A DNA stretch of 64,000 bases from assembly GCF_000617845.2 (NCBI RefSeq), contig NZ_DF820426.1, positions 1 through 64,000 of the forward strand, written 5' to 3'. The position numbers and the translations under genes are program-made. The notes beneath the pieces were generated by a model. The model saw only the letters and a list, made by a program, of their open reading frames with translations. It ran no database searches and was not told where the DNA came from. How positions within the stretch are numbered: position 1 is the stretch's first letter; every line of letters starts with the position of its first letter. Shown piece by piece: positions 49,496-58,810 of the stretch. The DNA comes from Bradyrhizobium sp. DOA9. GTDB lineage: Bacteria; Pseudomonadota; Alphaproteobacteria; Rhizobiales; Xanthobacteraceae.

Positions 49496-50969
49496 AAGCC
49501 GGCTGCTCTGGATCGGCGGGGAACCCGGGTCTCTCTGTGAGGCAGAATGTGCCAGCAGAGAGCTCAAACTTGATCTTCTCGATGCTCCGCTTTCGATGAT
49601 TCATCGGACACAAGGGCGAGCGGTCATCATAGCACTCGATGACGGCACGGCTGAAGCACGACTAAACGATGACCTGCGCGTCCTGCTGAATGACGCGGCG
49701 TGCCACGGCATCAAGGGCTATATCACCTGCTCATATTCGGAGTCACCAAAAGTCGCGGGGGTTCTCAAAGCTTGGCGGATGCGCGACATCGTCGACGTTA
49801 AACTGCGGGGGCAAGAAGGCCCCATCATCGAGACGGTCGCGAGAATCAAGCACGAGCCACCGGCGAGCGAAACGCTCGCCATCACGGGCGCTGACTTGCT
49901 GTCCGACGAAGAGCTCATTCTCCTCAAGCGCGCATTCGGTGATTGCTCTTCCGTCAAACTGGTGAAACAAACGACTGGTTCCGCGAAGGTCTATTGCGCA
50001 TTCGCGAGCTTGCTGAACTCACGCGTGGGGCCCATCCCTCTGCCGTTCTTTGTCAAGTTCGACAAAGCTCCAAAGATTATTCGCGAGCTGACAAACTATC
50101 GGGAATGCACCACTTTGCACGTGCCGTTTAACCAACGGCCAAACCTCGATCACGATCGCTGCCTTGTCGGCCCCACGACGGGGGTCATCGCGGGCAACTT
50201 TATCGAACAATCAGAATCTCTCCAGGACGTGGTCGACCGCGGAGCAGGCCGAGCGCCGCTGCATTCGTTGTTCGAGGGAGCTCTTCGAGGTTGGCGACGC
50301 CAGGCATTCTACGCGCCGCACTATGTTTTCGATGCTAACATCCTGCAGACGATGCGCCTGTCGCGGCCAAGTACATATTCACCGTTTCGAAAGGCCCGGC
50401 TGCGCAAGCGATGCGCTCAAAGTGGTCCGCACTGTGCGGAGTACAGCGAACTCGAATCGCTCCTGGCCGCCCTGCCGGCAATAAAGCATCGGCTTGGCTT
50501 AACCCACGGTGACTTACACGGACAAAACGTCCGGGTCGCCAGCCAAGAGGCAATCATGCTCGATTTCGCCTCTATCGCGGACGGGCCGCTCACCGTCGAC
50601 CCGGCAGCCCTGGATGTCTCCTTGATGATCGACACACGGATCGTCAATGGAAACGATTGGATCAAGGTCGCCGAGGAAGCCTACAGGGTGGAGGCGTTGA
50701 TGGCACCGGCCATTCCGCCGCGCCCAGAGGATCCAAGCGCTAACTTGCTCGACGCCATTCAATATGTTCGTCAAATGGCGTTCAGCGTTCAGCTCACACC
50801 ATTCGAGTATCCGTGCGTGACCGCATTGCAGCTTCTGCGCAAAGCGTCCTACGGGGGGATGGGCGAAGAGCAGGATCGACGGCGCCGCTTCGCGTACAGA
50901 CTGGCCGACCGCATTATCAAGGAGATCGCTCGACGAATGCCGGCGCGTGTCGAGCACAACGTGGCCTAG
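49479..50969 (+). CDS. Kinase-fold (APH-like) protein, system B
   Basis: A 496-residue homologue of the system A kinase-fold protein. Catalytic residues align: Lys193 (FFVKFD), Glu203, HGDLHGQN (343-350) and Asp362 in LDF, followed by the DGPLTVD segment that matches DGPLVWD in system A. The first about 130 residues are a separate alpha/beta domain. Retention of all kinase residues in two diverged copies argues for real catalytic function linked to the Ub-like pathway. Confidence 0.72.
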   Translation: MIPARRSRLLWIGGEPGSLCEAECASRELKLDLLDAPLSMIHRTQGRAVIIALDDGTAEARLNDDLRVLLNDAACHGIKGYITCSYSESPKVAGVLKAWRMRDIVDVKLRGQEGPIIETVARIKHEPPASETLAITGADLLSDEELILLKRAFGDCSSVKLVKQTTGSAKVYCAFASLLNSRVGPIPLPFFVKFDKAPKIIRELTNYRECTTLHVPFNQRPNLDHDRCLVGPTTGVIAGNFIEQSESLQDVVDRGAGRAPLHSLFEGALRGWRRQAFYAPHYVFDANILQTMRLSRPSTYSPFRKARLRKRCAQSGPHCAEYSELESLLAALPAIKHRLGLTHGDLHGQNVRVASQEAIMLDFASIADGPLTVDPAALDVSLMIDTRIVNGNDWIKVAEEAYRVEALMAPAIPPRPEDPSANLLDAIQYVRQMAFSVQLTPFEYPCVTALQLLRKASYGGMGEEQDRRRRFAYRLADRIIKEIARRMPARVEHNVA

Positions 50970-51331
50970 TTTAGGTCCCACCTGTCCTACACCCTTTCTT
51001 GGGATTGTTCCTCGTCAAGGTCGCTGCATAAGCCGCGTAGATTGTGAAACGAACCTCCTAGCCCCCTCGGCGGCACCAGGTCCTAGACTCGCCGGCGATG
51101 CTGAAGCCTGGCGTCTTCTCCGCAGTCCGCCCGCTCGGACGGTATTAAGGCGCCACTTCGCACGATTGTCGGGCTTCCCGAGCGGGGGAACTGGCGCAGG
51201 CGAAAATACCGCCGTCTCCCTCAGTCGAGAGGATTGTTGAAAGCGGCAACAACCGTCCTAAAAAGGAACGTTCCTGATTTGTTCTATATATGATAAGAAC
51301 GTAGACCCCATACGTAAGGTAAAGAAGACAA
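50970..51331. other. Intergenic between system B and the SIS-HAD operon
   Basis: The 362 bases contain no gene. The right end holds the promoter region described separately. The centre is GC-rich and featureless, with no obvious terminator after the kinase-fold gene. Confidence 0.5.
51265..51294 (+). promoter_or_regulatory. LexA/SOS-box match and -10 region ahead of the SIS-HAD operon
   Basis: GTTC-CTGATTT-GTTC at 51270-51284 fits the alphaproteobacterial LexA site, overlapping a GGAACGTTCC palindrome (51265-51274). A TATGAT -10-like hexamer follows at 51289-51294. The gene starts 38 bases further on. A matching site lies ahead of system A (1837-1851). Confidence 0.55.
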
Positions 51332-53239
51332 GTGGCTCGTCCATACGCGCAAGAGATTGAAAAGCTTAGCGAAACGCTAGCCTGGGCCGGATCGGCGTCT
51401 GTCGACGATTTGGCTCGCGCAGCGCAAACTGCCTCGCTTGGCCCTCTGGTAGCAGTGGGTTCGGGCGGCTCACTTAGCGCCGCACATTTCCTTGCGCAGA
51501 CCCATCAGAGCCTATCAGGCCAGCTCGGACTGACAGCGACCCCTTCTGGATTGCTTAGCGAGCCTGCGCCCCGCTCGGCCGCGGTTTGGCTCTTGAGCGC
51601 TGGTGGGACCAACGTTGACATCAATGGTGCCTTCGAAGACGCGGTGGCGCGCGAACCTCGTCAGCTCGCGGTTCTGTGCGGACGCGCGCAAAGCCGACTG
51701 TCGGACACAGCTCAGCAGCATCCTTATTGCGATCTGCTGCTCTACGAGCCGCCGGCCGGCAAGGATGGTTTTCTGGCGACCAATTCCCTCTTCGGCTTTT
51801 CCGCTCTCATCTTGCGATCCTACCTGGAAGCGACCCAAGCGTGTGCCGACTGGGACGACATTGAGCAGCAAATTTCTCGCCTGCTCTCAGCAGAAAATCG
51901 AACGACGTGGCGCAACTCCACCGCACAAGTGTGGGCCCGATCGACCACAGTCGTGCTGCACGGTCCGAATGCCCGCGTGGGTGCGATAGATCTGGAATCG
52001 AAATTCACCGAAGCCGCAATAGGGAACCTTCATTACGCCGATTGGCGAAACTTCGCGCACGGGCGTCATCACTGGTTGGCCAAGCGTGGAGAAGAGAGCG
52101 CGATCATTGCACTCATCGGCGACGACGACGAAAAGTTGGCGGAGCGGACACTCAGCCTGATACCGGATGACATCCCGGTCTCTCGCCTCCGATTGCCTGG
52201 ACGACCTGAAGCGGTCTCCCTTGGCGCGCTCGCAGCGTCACTGCTGCTGACGGGATGGGCCGGCGAGGCCCGAGGTATAGATCCCGGTCGGCCGGGGGTA
52301 CCGGAATTTGGTCGAAAGCTTTACGGTCTCCCCCTCAAAAAATCGGTAAAATCCCGTAGCGGCGCGGAAATCGCAGCGATAGAACGAAAGGCTTTCGCGT
52401 CACACAAGCTGCTTGTCGAACGCGGGCAGTTTACGTTCTGGCACAGCGCCTACAGCGACTTTAACGAACGACTGCGTGCGGCCTCGTTTGCCGGTGCCGT
52501 GCTCGATTATGACGGCACAATCGTGGACGCGCGCGCGCGCACTTTGCCTCCGGATGAAGACATTGCGCGAGCTCTTGTCCACCTCATTGAGAATGGCTTG
52601 ATCTTGGCCATCGCGACGGGGCGCGGAAAATCGGTACGCCTGTCCTTGCGCGAAGTCCTGCCGAAGGGACTGTGGCCCAGTGTGACGATCGGCTATTACA
52701 ATGGCCTCGAGATCGCGCCATTGAGTGACGATCGATCACCGAACGACACGACCCGGCCGACAGAGGCTCTGGCCGCGATTGCCGCTCGTCTGCGGGCCCA
52801 ACCGGAGGTCTCTCTTTGTGCGGAGCAGACGGATCGCGCTCACCAGATTACCCTGGAGCCCAAGCATTCCTTGCGAGAAGACCACCTTTGGCTCCTTGCG
52901 CAGCAGGCTATTCTGTCGGAGCGGGCTAGCGGCGTTCATGTCGTGAGATCCAGTCACTCGATCGACATTGTCGACGCCAGGCGCGCCAAGGGAGCAGTGG
53001 TTGATGCAATGCGAAACCGGGTTGGGAGCGGCGCCATACTGTGCGTAGGCGACCGGGGACGCTGGCCCGGAAACGATCACGAATTGCTGGCTGAACCTCT
53101 TTCGCTCAGCGTTGACGAGGTCAATCTCGATCCTGCGACGTGTTGGCATCTGGGGTCCGAAGGATCGCGTGGGCCGTCGGTTCTGCTCGAATATTTGAGA
53201 AGACTTCGACCACAGGACGGTCGTTTCCTGTGGGAATGA
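51332..53239 (+). CDS. SIS (sugar isomerase) - HAD phosphatase fusion
   Basis: A 635-residue protein with an N-terminal SIS fold (GSGGS at 43-47, phosphosugar binding, and a second half around ARVGAIDLESKFTEAAIG). Its C-terminal half is a HAD phosphatase: LDYDGTIVD at about 391-399 with the nucleophile Asp, AIATGRGKS, and VGDRGRWPGNDHELL near 570. The two catalytic folds together suggest isomerisation and dephosphorylation of a phosphosugar. It starts at GTG and heads a five-gene operon ending at 58664. No signal peptide. Confidence 0.78.
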   Translation: MARPYAQEIEKLSETLAWAGSASVDDLARAAQTASLGPLVAVGSGGSLSAAHFLAQTHQSLSGQLGLTATPSGLLSEPAPRSAAVWLLSAGGTNVDINGAFEDAVAREPRQLAVLCGRAQSRLSDTAQQHPYCDLLLYEPPAGKDGFLATNSLFGFSALILRSYLEATQACADWDDIEQQISRLLSAENRTTWRNSTAQVWARSTTVVLHGPNARVGAIDLESKFTEAAIGNLHYADWRNFAHGRHHWLAKRGEESAIIALIGDDDEKLAERTLSLIPDDIPVSRLRLPGRPEAVSLGALAASLLLTGWAGEARGIDPGRPGVPEFGRKLYGLPLKKSVKSRSGAEIAAIERKAFASHKLLVERGQFTFWHSAYSDFNERLRAASFAGAVLDYDGTIVDARARTLPPDEDIARALVHLIENGLILAIATGRGKSVRLSLREVLPKGLWPSVTIGYYNGLEIAPLSDDRSPNDTTRPTEALAAIAARLRAQPEVSLCAEQTDRAHQITLEPKHSLREDHLWLLAQQAILSERASGVHVVRSSHSIDIVDARRAKGAVVDAMRNRVGSGAILCVGDRGRWPGNDHELLAEPLSLSVDEVNLDPATCWHLGSEGSRGPSVLLEYLRRLRPQDGRFLWE

Positions 53240-53324
53240 TCCGAGAAATCGACAATCGGGTCGCCCTATGCACACGTAAGTTGTAACTTGGCTGTTCAAT
53301 TCGCCCCTGAAGGGAGCAGAGTAA

Positions 53325-54434
53325 ATGCCCGTCAGATCCCAGCACGATGCCGAGCCAAGGCCGGCCGTTAGGTCATCGAAGGCGCGCAGCACGAAACAAG
53401 CCGGAACCAAACGCCTCACCGCGTTCGGATCCGGTTTGATTGCGCTCGATCTCATCGTCAGCGCCGATTCGTCCTCGTCATTTCAAGCCCATGCTGGCGG
53501 GACTTGCGGCAATGTGCTCACCGTGCTCGCCTATCTGGGGTGGAGCTCCTATCCGGTTGCGCGGCTCGGCGATGATGCCGCCTCCCAGGTCTTGCAGGCC
53601 GACATGAGCCGATGGGGCGTGCATCTCGATCATGCCCGCTGCACCCCCAGTGCGCACACGCCGATCATCGTCCAGCAAATTCGCCGCAAACGCGACGGCA
53701 CACCCACTCATTCGTTTTCTTGGGCGTGCCCTCGCTGTGGCAAGCGATTGCCCAGCTTCCAGCCGATCACCCGAACCGTGGTGGATTCGATTGCGCCTCA
53801 CCTTGCGTCGGCGAAGGTCTTCTTCATGGATCGCTTGTCGAGAGGCATTCTCGACCTGGCTGCCTTGGCTGCCAAGAATGGCGCTCTCATCATGTACGAG
53901 CCATCCGGCGTCGCCGAACCGCGGCTGCTCCGGGAGGCGATCGAACTCGCTCACGTTTTGAAATACGCGGACGCGCGCCTTTCCGAAATCGAGAAGGCCT
54001 GGACTGAGCGCGCGGCAACTGCGATCGAGATCCAGACGATGGGTGACCGTGGGCTGCGCTACCGGCACAAGCTTGGCAGCAAGCGAAGCAACTGGCTGAG
54101 TATACCGGCGATAAGTGCGCCCCGGCTGGTTGACACCTGCGGCTCCGGAGATTGGTTCAGCGCCGGCTTTCTCACCGAGATATTCAGGCTGCAACCTGAG
54201 GGGCTGTCAAAATTGAAGGCTGCCCAACTGACACAAGCGCTTCATTATGGCCAAGCGCTCGCTGCCTGGAATTGTGGCTTTGAAGGAGCTCGAGGCGGCA
54301 TGTACGCCTCGACCAAGAACGTATTTCAGAAGCAGATTGCAAAGCTGCTGGAGGGCGGTACCCCAGCTCTCCCAGCATCCACTAAGGTGACCCTTGAAGC
54401 GGAGAGCCTCGCCTGCCCCGCTTGCGTCGCGTGA
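53325..54434 (+). CDS. PfkB-family carbohydrate/nucleoside kinase with zinc-ribbon insert
   Basis: A 369-residue ribokinase-like protein: AGGTCGNVLTVLAYLGW near the N-terminus, a lid region, and DTCGSGDWFSAGFLTE at about 268-283, the PfkB signature (DTxGxGD) with the catalytic Asp. Inserted at residues about 134-143 is CPRCGKRLP, one zinc knuckle absent from typical ribokinases; the pairing cysteines could be in the C-terminal CPACVA. It follows the SIS-HAD gene by 85 bases with its own ribosome-binding site. Likely phosphorylates a sugar or nucleoside intermediate. Confidence 0.8.
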   Translation: MPVRSQHDAEPRPAVRSSKARSTKQAGTKRLTAFGSGLIALDLIVSADSSSSFQAHAGGTCGNVLTVLAYLGWSSYPVARLGDDAASQVLQADMSRWGVHLDHARCTPSAHTPIIVQQIRRKRDGTPTHSFSWACPRCGKRLPSFQPITRTVVDSIAPHLASAKVFFMDRLSRGILDLAALAAKNGALIMYEPSGVAEPRLLREAIELAHVLKYADARLSEIEKAWTERAATAIEIQTMGDRGLRYRHKLGSKRSNWLSIPAISAPRLVDTCGSGDWFSAGFLTEIFRLQPEGLSKLKAAQLTQALHYGQALAAWNCGFEGARGGMYASTKNVFQKQIAKLLEGGTPALPASTKVTLEAESLACPACVA

Positions 54435-54455
54435 GAGCTCCATCCCGGAGGAGGA

Positions 54456-55556
54456 ATGAAGGAAGAACTTGCGCAGCGCCTGCTCGCTCTGGTCATGGAG
54501 TGGGACGAGAATCGACTTGCCCAGGAACTTCCGCGATTGGATCGGATGGCCCGGTTCAAGTACGACGAGTATCAGCAGTTCGGTCCCGGTCAAAAGTTTC
54601 TCGAAGCCCTTTGCCTCTGGTTGAAGCAGTTCGCCACCAAAGCCGAACGTGAGATTGCCTACGCCTTCGTGCGCGATCGCGTCGTCTTCGTTTCAGCGGC
54701 CGACATGCGCCATCTCGTCGAGTCCAGTTTCCCCGACGTTATCCGCCCTTCCTTGATCGCCGATGTCGCCAATTCCATCGGAATCGCCCCCCATTGCATC
54801 ACTGAAGTGGTCCGTCATCCCGACTATCAACGTTCGCTGCGTCAGACGCTCTTCCTGGGGCTGAGCGACGGCTCGAGAATGGATATCTTTCGGCGGGCAG
54901 CTTCCCTCGACAACGAGCAAGTCTGGCAGGCGTACGAAATCGGTAAACCGAAATCGGCGGGGATGCTCAAAGACCTGCAATCAGCCCTCGGCGATACGAA
55001 TGCCCAGTTCGCCAGAATCGTGCTGATCGACGATTTTTCGGCGAGCGGCATTTCCTATATCCGCAAAGAGGAGGATCAGTGGAAGGGCAAGTTGGTCAAG
55101 GCATTGAAGCAGTTTCAGCCTAACGAAGACGCGTCCTGCTTGATCAAGTATTCTGCGATCAAGATGCACATCGTTCTGTATGTGGCGACCAAGGCGGCTG
55201 TCGATTACATCGGTGACAAGTTGGCGACGTACTGCAAAGAGCAATCGATCCCCGTCCCAAGCATCACCGCCGTCTACGAGCTTGCGCCCGACATGGCCCT
55301 CGCCTCCCCTCGCGACAAGGAGTTTCTCGCGCTGGTCGATTCCAATTCCTACTATCGTACGCGCCCCCTTGATGAGCACGAGGCAAAGGGAGGAACAGAC
55401 ACTATCAAGCGCGGCTTCGCGGCCTGTGGCTTGCCGTTGGTCCTGGCCCACAACTGCCCTAACAATAGCATCTACCTGCTCTGGGCCGATCCTCTCGAAG
55501 TCGGCAGCGCGCGTGGCCTCTTCCCGCGCATTGTGCGTCACCGCGAGGTCTCATAG
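54456..55556 (+). CDS. Phosphoribosyltransferase-like protein
   Basis: A 366-residue protein. The helical N-terminus (about 100 residues) is followed by a type I PRTase core with VLIDDFSASGISY at about 189-201, the PRPP-binding loop pattern (two acids, then S-x-SG). It resembles the conflict-system PRTase families rather than any salvage enzyme. It starts after a strong GGAGGAGG site, and its TAG overlaps the GTG of the ATPase gene (TAGTG), indicating a tight functional pair. Confidence 0.72.
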   Translation: MKEELAQRLLALVMEWDENRLAQELPRLDRMARFKYDEYQQFGPGQKFLEALCLWLKQFATKAEREIAYAFVRDRVVFVSAADMRHLVESSFPDVIRPSLIADVANSIGIAPHCITEVVRHPDYQRSLRQTLFLGLSDGSRMDIFRRAASLDNEQVWQAYEIGKPKSAGMLKDLQSALGDTNAQFARIVLIDDFSASGISYIRKEEDQWKGKLVKALKQFQPNEDASCLIKYSAIKMHIVLYVATKAAVDYIGDKLATYCKEQSIPVPSITAVYELAPDMALASPRDKEFLALVDSNSYYRTRPLDEHEAKGGTDTIKRGFAACGLPLVLAHNCPNNSIYLLWADPLEVGSARGLFPRIVRHREVS

Positions 55557-57472
55557 TGGCTCGAAATGCCTTTGCCATCCGGACCTCGGAGACATCGTCC
55601 CCCGACGACGTCTTCTCGCGGTACTTTGCGCCCGAGGTGCTCAGTATTCTCCCGCAGGATCTGTTCGCCACAAGTGCGCTGGTGCTGCGAAGCGCCCCTG
55701 GCGGGGGCAAAACATCGCTTCTGCGAATATTTACCCCCGGTCCTCTGATCCAGGTCATTCGTAACCGTCATCTCTCTCCGCACGACGAAATTCATCGAAG
55801 CCTGGCTCAGCTGGGCGTGGTCGACGAGGCGACGGCGCTCGCATTTGGAATCCTCGTACCCTGCGCTAGTGGATACGCCGAAATCGGCCCTCAACTCGAA
55901 GAACGCACCTCTCGCGCGCTGTTTCGCGCTCTGGTGAATGCTCGCATCATCCTCAGGTCGCTGCGAGCACTGTGCACGCTCCATGACCTTGATTATCCCA
56001 ATGGCTTGGGCACGATCACCTGCGAGTACGCCGCCTCGCTGTTCGACGAAGGGCCCATTCCGCGAAACGCCGACCTCGGCGCCCTGCGCGCATGGGCCGA
56101 GGACGTCGAGTCTCGCTGCTTCGCTCAACTCGACGCCGTCGGAAACACATCCGTAGATCTGCCGCTTCACATGCAATTTGATGCTGTGCTGTGGCTGTCG
56201 CAGGTGTCATTCGTCATTCATGGCAGGACCGTCGCAGCAAAGCCAATCGTCATGTTCGACGATGTCCATCGGCTCCGCCCCTGGCAAAGAACTCTGCTGT
56301 ACAGCGAACTGCTCGATCACAGACAGGGAGCATCCGTCTGGTTCGCGGAACGAACCTATGTGATCAACCCTTCCGAACTTTTGACAGGCGCGATCCCGCG
56401 GCGCGACTACGAAGAGGTGCGCATGGAGCAAGCCTGGAGCACGGCCAAATCCAAGCAGTATCTGAACTTTGTGACGTCCATCGCGAACCGACGCATGGCG
56501 CAGATGCGCACCGATCTGGAGAGCTTCGGCGACTATCTTTCGAACACCGTCACGGACTACGCGACCCAAGACAAAATCGCAAAGGCCTTGCCGGAGATGG
56601 AGCAGAGCGTTCGCGACCTTGCAAGTGGTAGCGGCCTCTTCGACGAGTGGATCTCCAGCGCGGCTTCCTCCACAGCAGAACCTTTCGACAAGGCGATCGA
56701 ATGGACCCGAATTGGCATTCTCATCACGCGAGAGAAGCAGAAGGTTCAAGCATCCCTGGATCTAGCGCCCCTGTCGGACGACGATCTGGAAGCGCGGACG
56801 GGCTCTGGCGTGCCCGCCGCTGCGGAGCGGTTTGTTTGTCGCAGGCACGACGTACCCTATTTCTACGGAATTGATCGCGTGGTGCGGCTCAGTTCCTACA
56901 ATGTCGAGGAATTTCTCCAGATCTGCGCGGTCCTATATGACCATATTTATGCGCAGAAGATCACGCGCTCACGTGGCAGCGGTCCGGTATCGGTCAGCGC
57001 AAAAATTCAGAACGACGCCCTGACCAAACTTGCCGAGAAGAGATTTAAGGAGCTGCCACGCCTGTTCGCGCTCGGCCCCCAGGCGCAACGCCTCATCGAA
57101 GCAATCGGGCTCATGTGCCGTGAGAAAACCTACGAGCCAAACGCTCCTTATGCACCTGGCGTGACGGGTATTGCCCTTTCCACGCAAGATCGCGAGGCAC
57201 TGGTGCAAGCCGGGCGGGATGGTCCCGGCAACCCGTATTTCGAACTCGCATCCACAATCAGTTCTTGCGTAGCGCAAAATCTGTTCGAGGTGCGCGACAA
57301 TCACAAGCAGGACAACAAGACGTGGGTCGTTCTGTATCTAAACCGGCTTTTTTGTGCGCAATTTGATCTTGTCTATCACGTTGGTGGTTGGCAACGCGTC
57401 TCTCTTCGACGGCTTCAGGATTGGTCGCGCGGGGTGGTACCGCGCGCGAATGAAAAGATAACATTGGTCTGA
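55556..57472 (+). CDS. P-loop ATPase, ORC/CDC6-like STAND-type
   Basis: A 638-residue protein. Walker A is SAPGGGKTS at 46-54; Walker B with adjacent acid is VMFDDVHRL at about 234-242; a sensor-like arginine-rich region follows (FAERTYVIN). The C-terminal 350 residues are helical with a winged-helix-like part. It resembles ORC-CDC6-type AAA ATPases that accompany phosphoribosyltransferase-like proteins in bacterial conflict systems (recalled, not checked). It probably serves as the sensor or switch of the operon. No membrane segment. Confidence 0.7.
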   Translation: MARNAFAIRTSETSSPDDVFSRYFAPEVLSILPQDLFATSALVLRSAPGGGKTSLLRIFTPGPLIQVIRNRHLSPHDEIHRSLAQLGVVDEATALAFGILVPCASGYAEIGPQLEERTSRALFRALVNARIILRSLRALCTLHDLDYPNGLGTITCEYAASLFDEGPIPRNADLGALRAWAEDVESRCFAQLDAVGNTSVDLPLHMQFDAVLWLSQVSFVIHGRTVAAKPIVMFDDVHRLRPWQRTLLYSELLDHRQGASVWFAERTYVINPSELLTGAIPRRDYEEVRMEQAWSTAKSKQYLNFVTSIANRRMAQMRTDLESFGDYLSNTVTDYATQDKIAKALPEMEQSVRDLASGSGLFDEWISSAASSTAEPFDKAIEWTRIGILITREKQKVQASLDLAPLSDDDLEARTGSGVPAAAERFVCRRHDVPYFYGIDRVVRLSSYNVEEFLQICAVLYDHIYAQKITRSRGSGPVSVSAKIQNDALTKLAEKRFKELPRLFALGPQAQRLIEAIGLMCREKTYEPNAPYAPGVTGIALSTQDREALVQAGRDGPGNPYFELASTISSCVAQNLFEVRDNHKQDNKTWVVLYLNRLFCAQFDLVYHVGGWQRVSLRRLQDWSRGVVPRANEKITLV

Positions 57473-57476
57473 TAGC

Positions 57477-58664
57477 ATGTGGTGGGACCCCTACAATCTA
57501 TATCGATCCGACCAGTTCAGTGCCTTTTGGCGCAAACACCTGGAAGATCGAGAGCGACGCCTGCTGTTCATCGTCGGAGCGGGATTTGATCCGCGCGTGA
57601 TGGGCCCGGCGAAGGAGATCATTGCCTGCGGGCCCGACGCCGCGCGTAAGTGCCTGGCAATCGACATGTCGGAGGGATATGGCACGGACGCCGCGGCCTC
57701 CAAACTTGGCAAGAAAAACCTCACCGGCCTGAAGACACTGTTTCCTGACGGTCGTCTCGAGGTCAGAGAACTGGTCACAACCGACACGGACGGAATTCGA
57801 GACGTTTCGCGGAGTGCCGCAGTTCTATTTGCCGATTTTGAGACCTGGATATCCGATTATACCGACATCATTGTCGACATCAGCGCGCTCCCTCGCCTCG
57901 TCTATCTCACTCTGCTCAACACGTTGCTTACCCATCTCGTGAAGCCTGGCTCCGAAACACCACTTGGTTCCGCGATCAACCTTCACGTCGTTTATGCGGA
58001 ATCCGCGGTGATTGATAATGCCATCGCCAAATTTGAGATCGATACGGATCTTGCACCTATCCAGAGCTTGGGGATCCGGCTCGACGAAGAGGCTTCATTG
58101 GGCTGGCCGGTCGTTTGGTTTCCGGTGCTCGCGGAGGACGTGCTCGAACAGCTCACCCGCATCGGCGAACGCACCAATCCCGATGAGATCTGCCCGGTAT
58201 TGCCCATTCAGTCCGCGGATGCTCGTCGCGGCGACAACATCATAAATGCGTTGGGCGAGTTTCTGTTTGACCGCTACGACGTCGATATCCGCGACATCTT
58301 GCGGGCGACCGAATGGAACCCGTTCCAGCTTTATCGCTCGCTGATGCAGACGATGGCGCGCTACGAAGACAGTCTCAAGCTCGCCGGCGGCGCAAAATTT
58401 GTCCTGTCGCCCCTGTCGAGCAAAGGCCTGTCGATTGGATGCTTGCTGGCGGCCTTTGAGAAGCGGGCGACCGGCAATCGCGCAGCCGTCCGCGTCGGCA
58501 TGGCGCATGTCGAATCCCGGCGATATGAAGCGGCCAAGATACAATCGAATCCGAAGTATCAGCTCATTTCCGCCTGGGTCGCGGGTGAATGCTATAGCGT
58601 CGCTGCGCACAAAAAGCAGAGCGAAGAGGTGCAGCAAGCGCTTGTCGGTGCGGACGCCAAATGA
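57477..58664 (+). CDS. Uncharacterised protein ending the SIS-HAD/PfkB/PRTase/ATPase operon
   Basis: A 395-residue protein I do not recognise. The N-terminal 60 residues include LLFIVGAGFDPRVMGPAKEI, a Rossmann-like beta-alpha start with a Gly-rich turn; DIIVDISALPRLVYLTLLNT follows as another core strand-helix. The C-terminal half is mixed alpha/beta. It begins 4 bases after the ATPase stop, so it belongs to the operon. An enzymatic effector or nucleotide-binding role is possible; no catalytic motif is certain. Confidence 0.6.
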   Translation: MWWDPYNLYRSDQFSAFWRKHLEDRERRLLFIVGAGFDPRVMGPAKEIIACGPDAARKCLAIDMSEGYGTDAAASKLGKKNLTGLKTLFPDGRLEVRELVTTDTDGIRDVSRSAAVLFADFETWISDYTDIIVDISALPRLVYLTLLNTLLTHLVKPGSETPLGSAINLHVVYAESAVIDNAIAKFEIDTDLAPIQSLGIRLDEEASLGWPVVWFPVLAEDVLEQLTRIGERTNPDEICPVLPIQSADARRGDNIINALGEFLFDRYDVDIRDILRATEWNPFQLYRSLMQTMARYEDSLKLAGGAKFVLSPLSSKGLSIGCLLAAFEKRATGNRAAVRVGMAHVESRRYEAAKIQSNPKYQLISAWVAGECYSVAAHKKQSEEVQQALVGADAK

Positions 58665-58810
58665 CGGTCCATCCCAACCGATCGAGGCGTGCTCGCTTAG
58701 TATTTGTACATTATCCGAGCCGAAGCGGCGTCGCTTCCGCTCACAACCTTGGCAGCTCCTCCCGGATACATGGCCGACTGTAGTCTCGTGGCAATGTCTA
58801 GCATCGCAGC

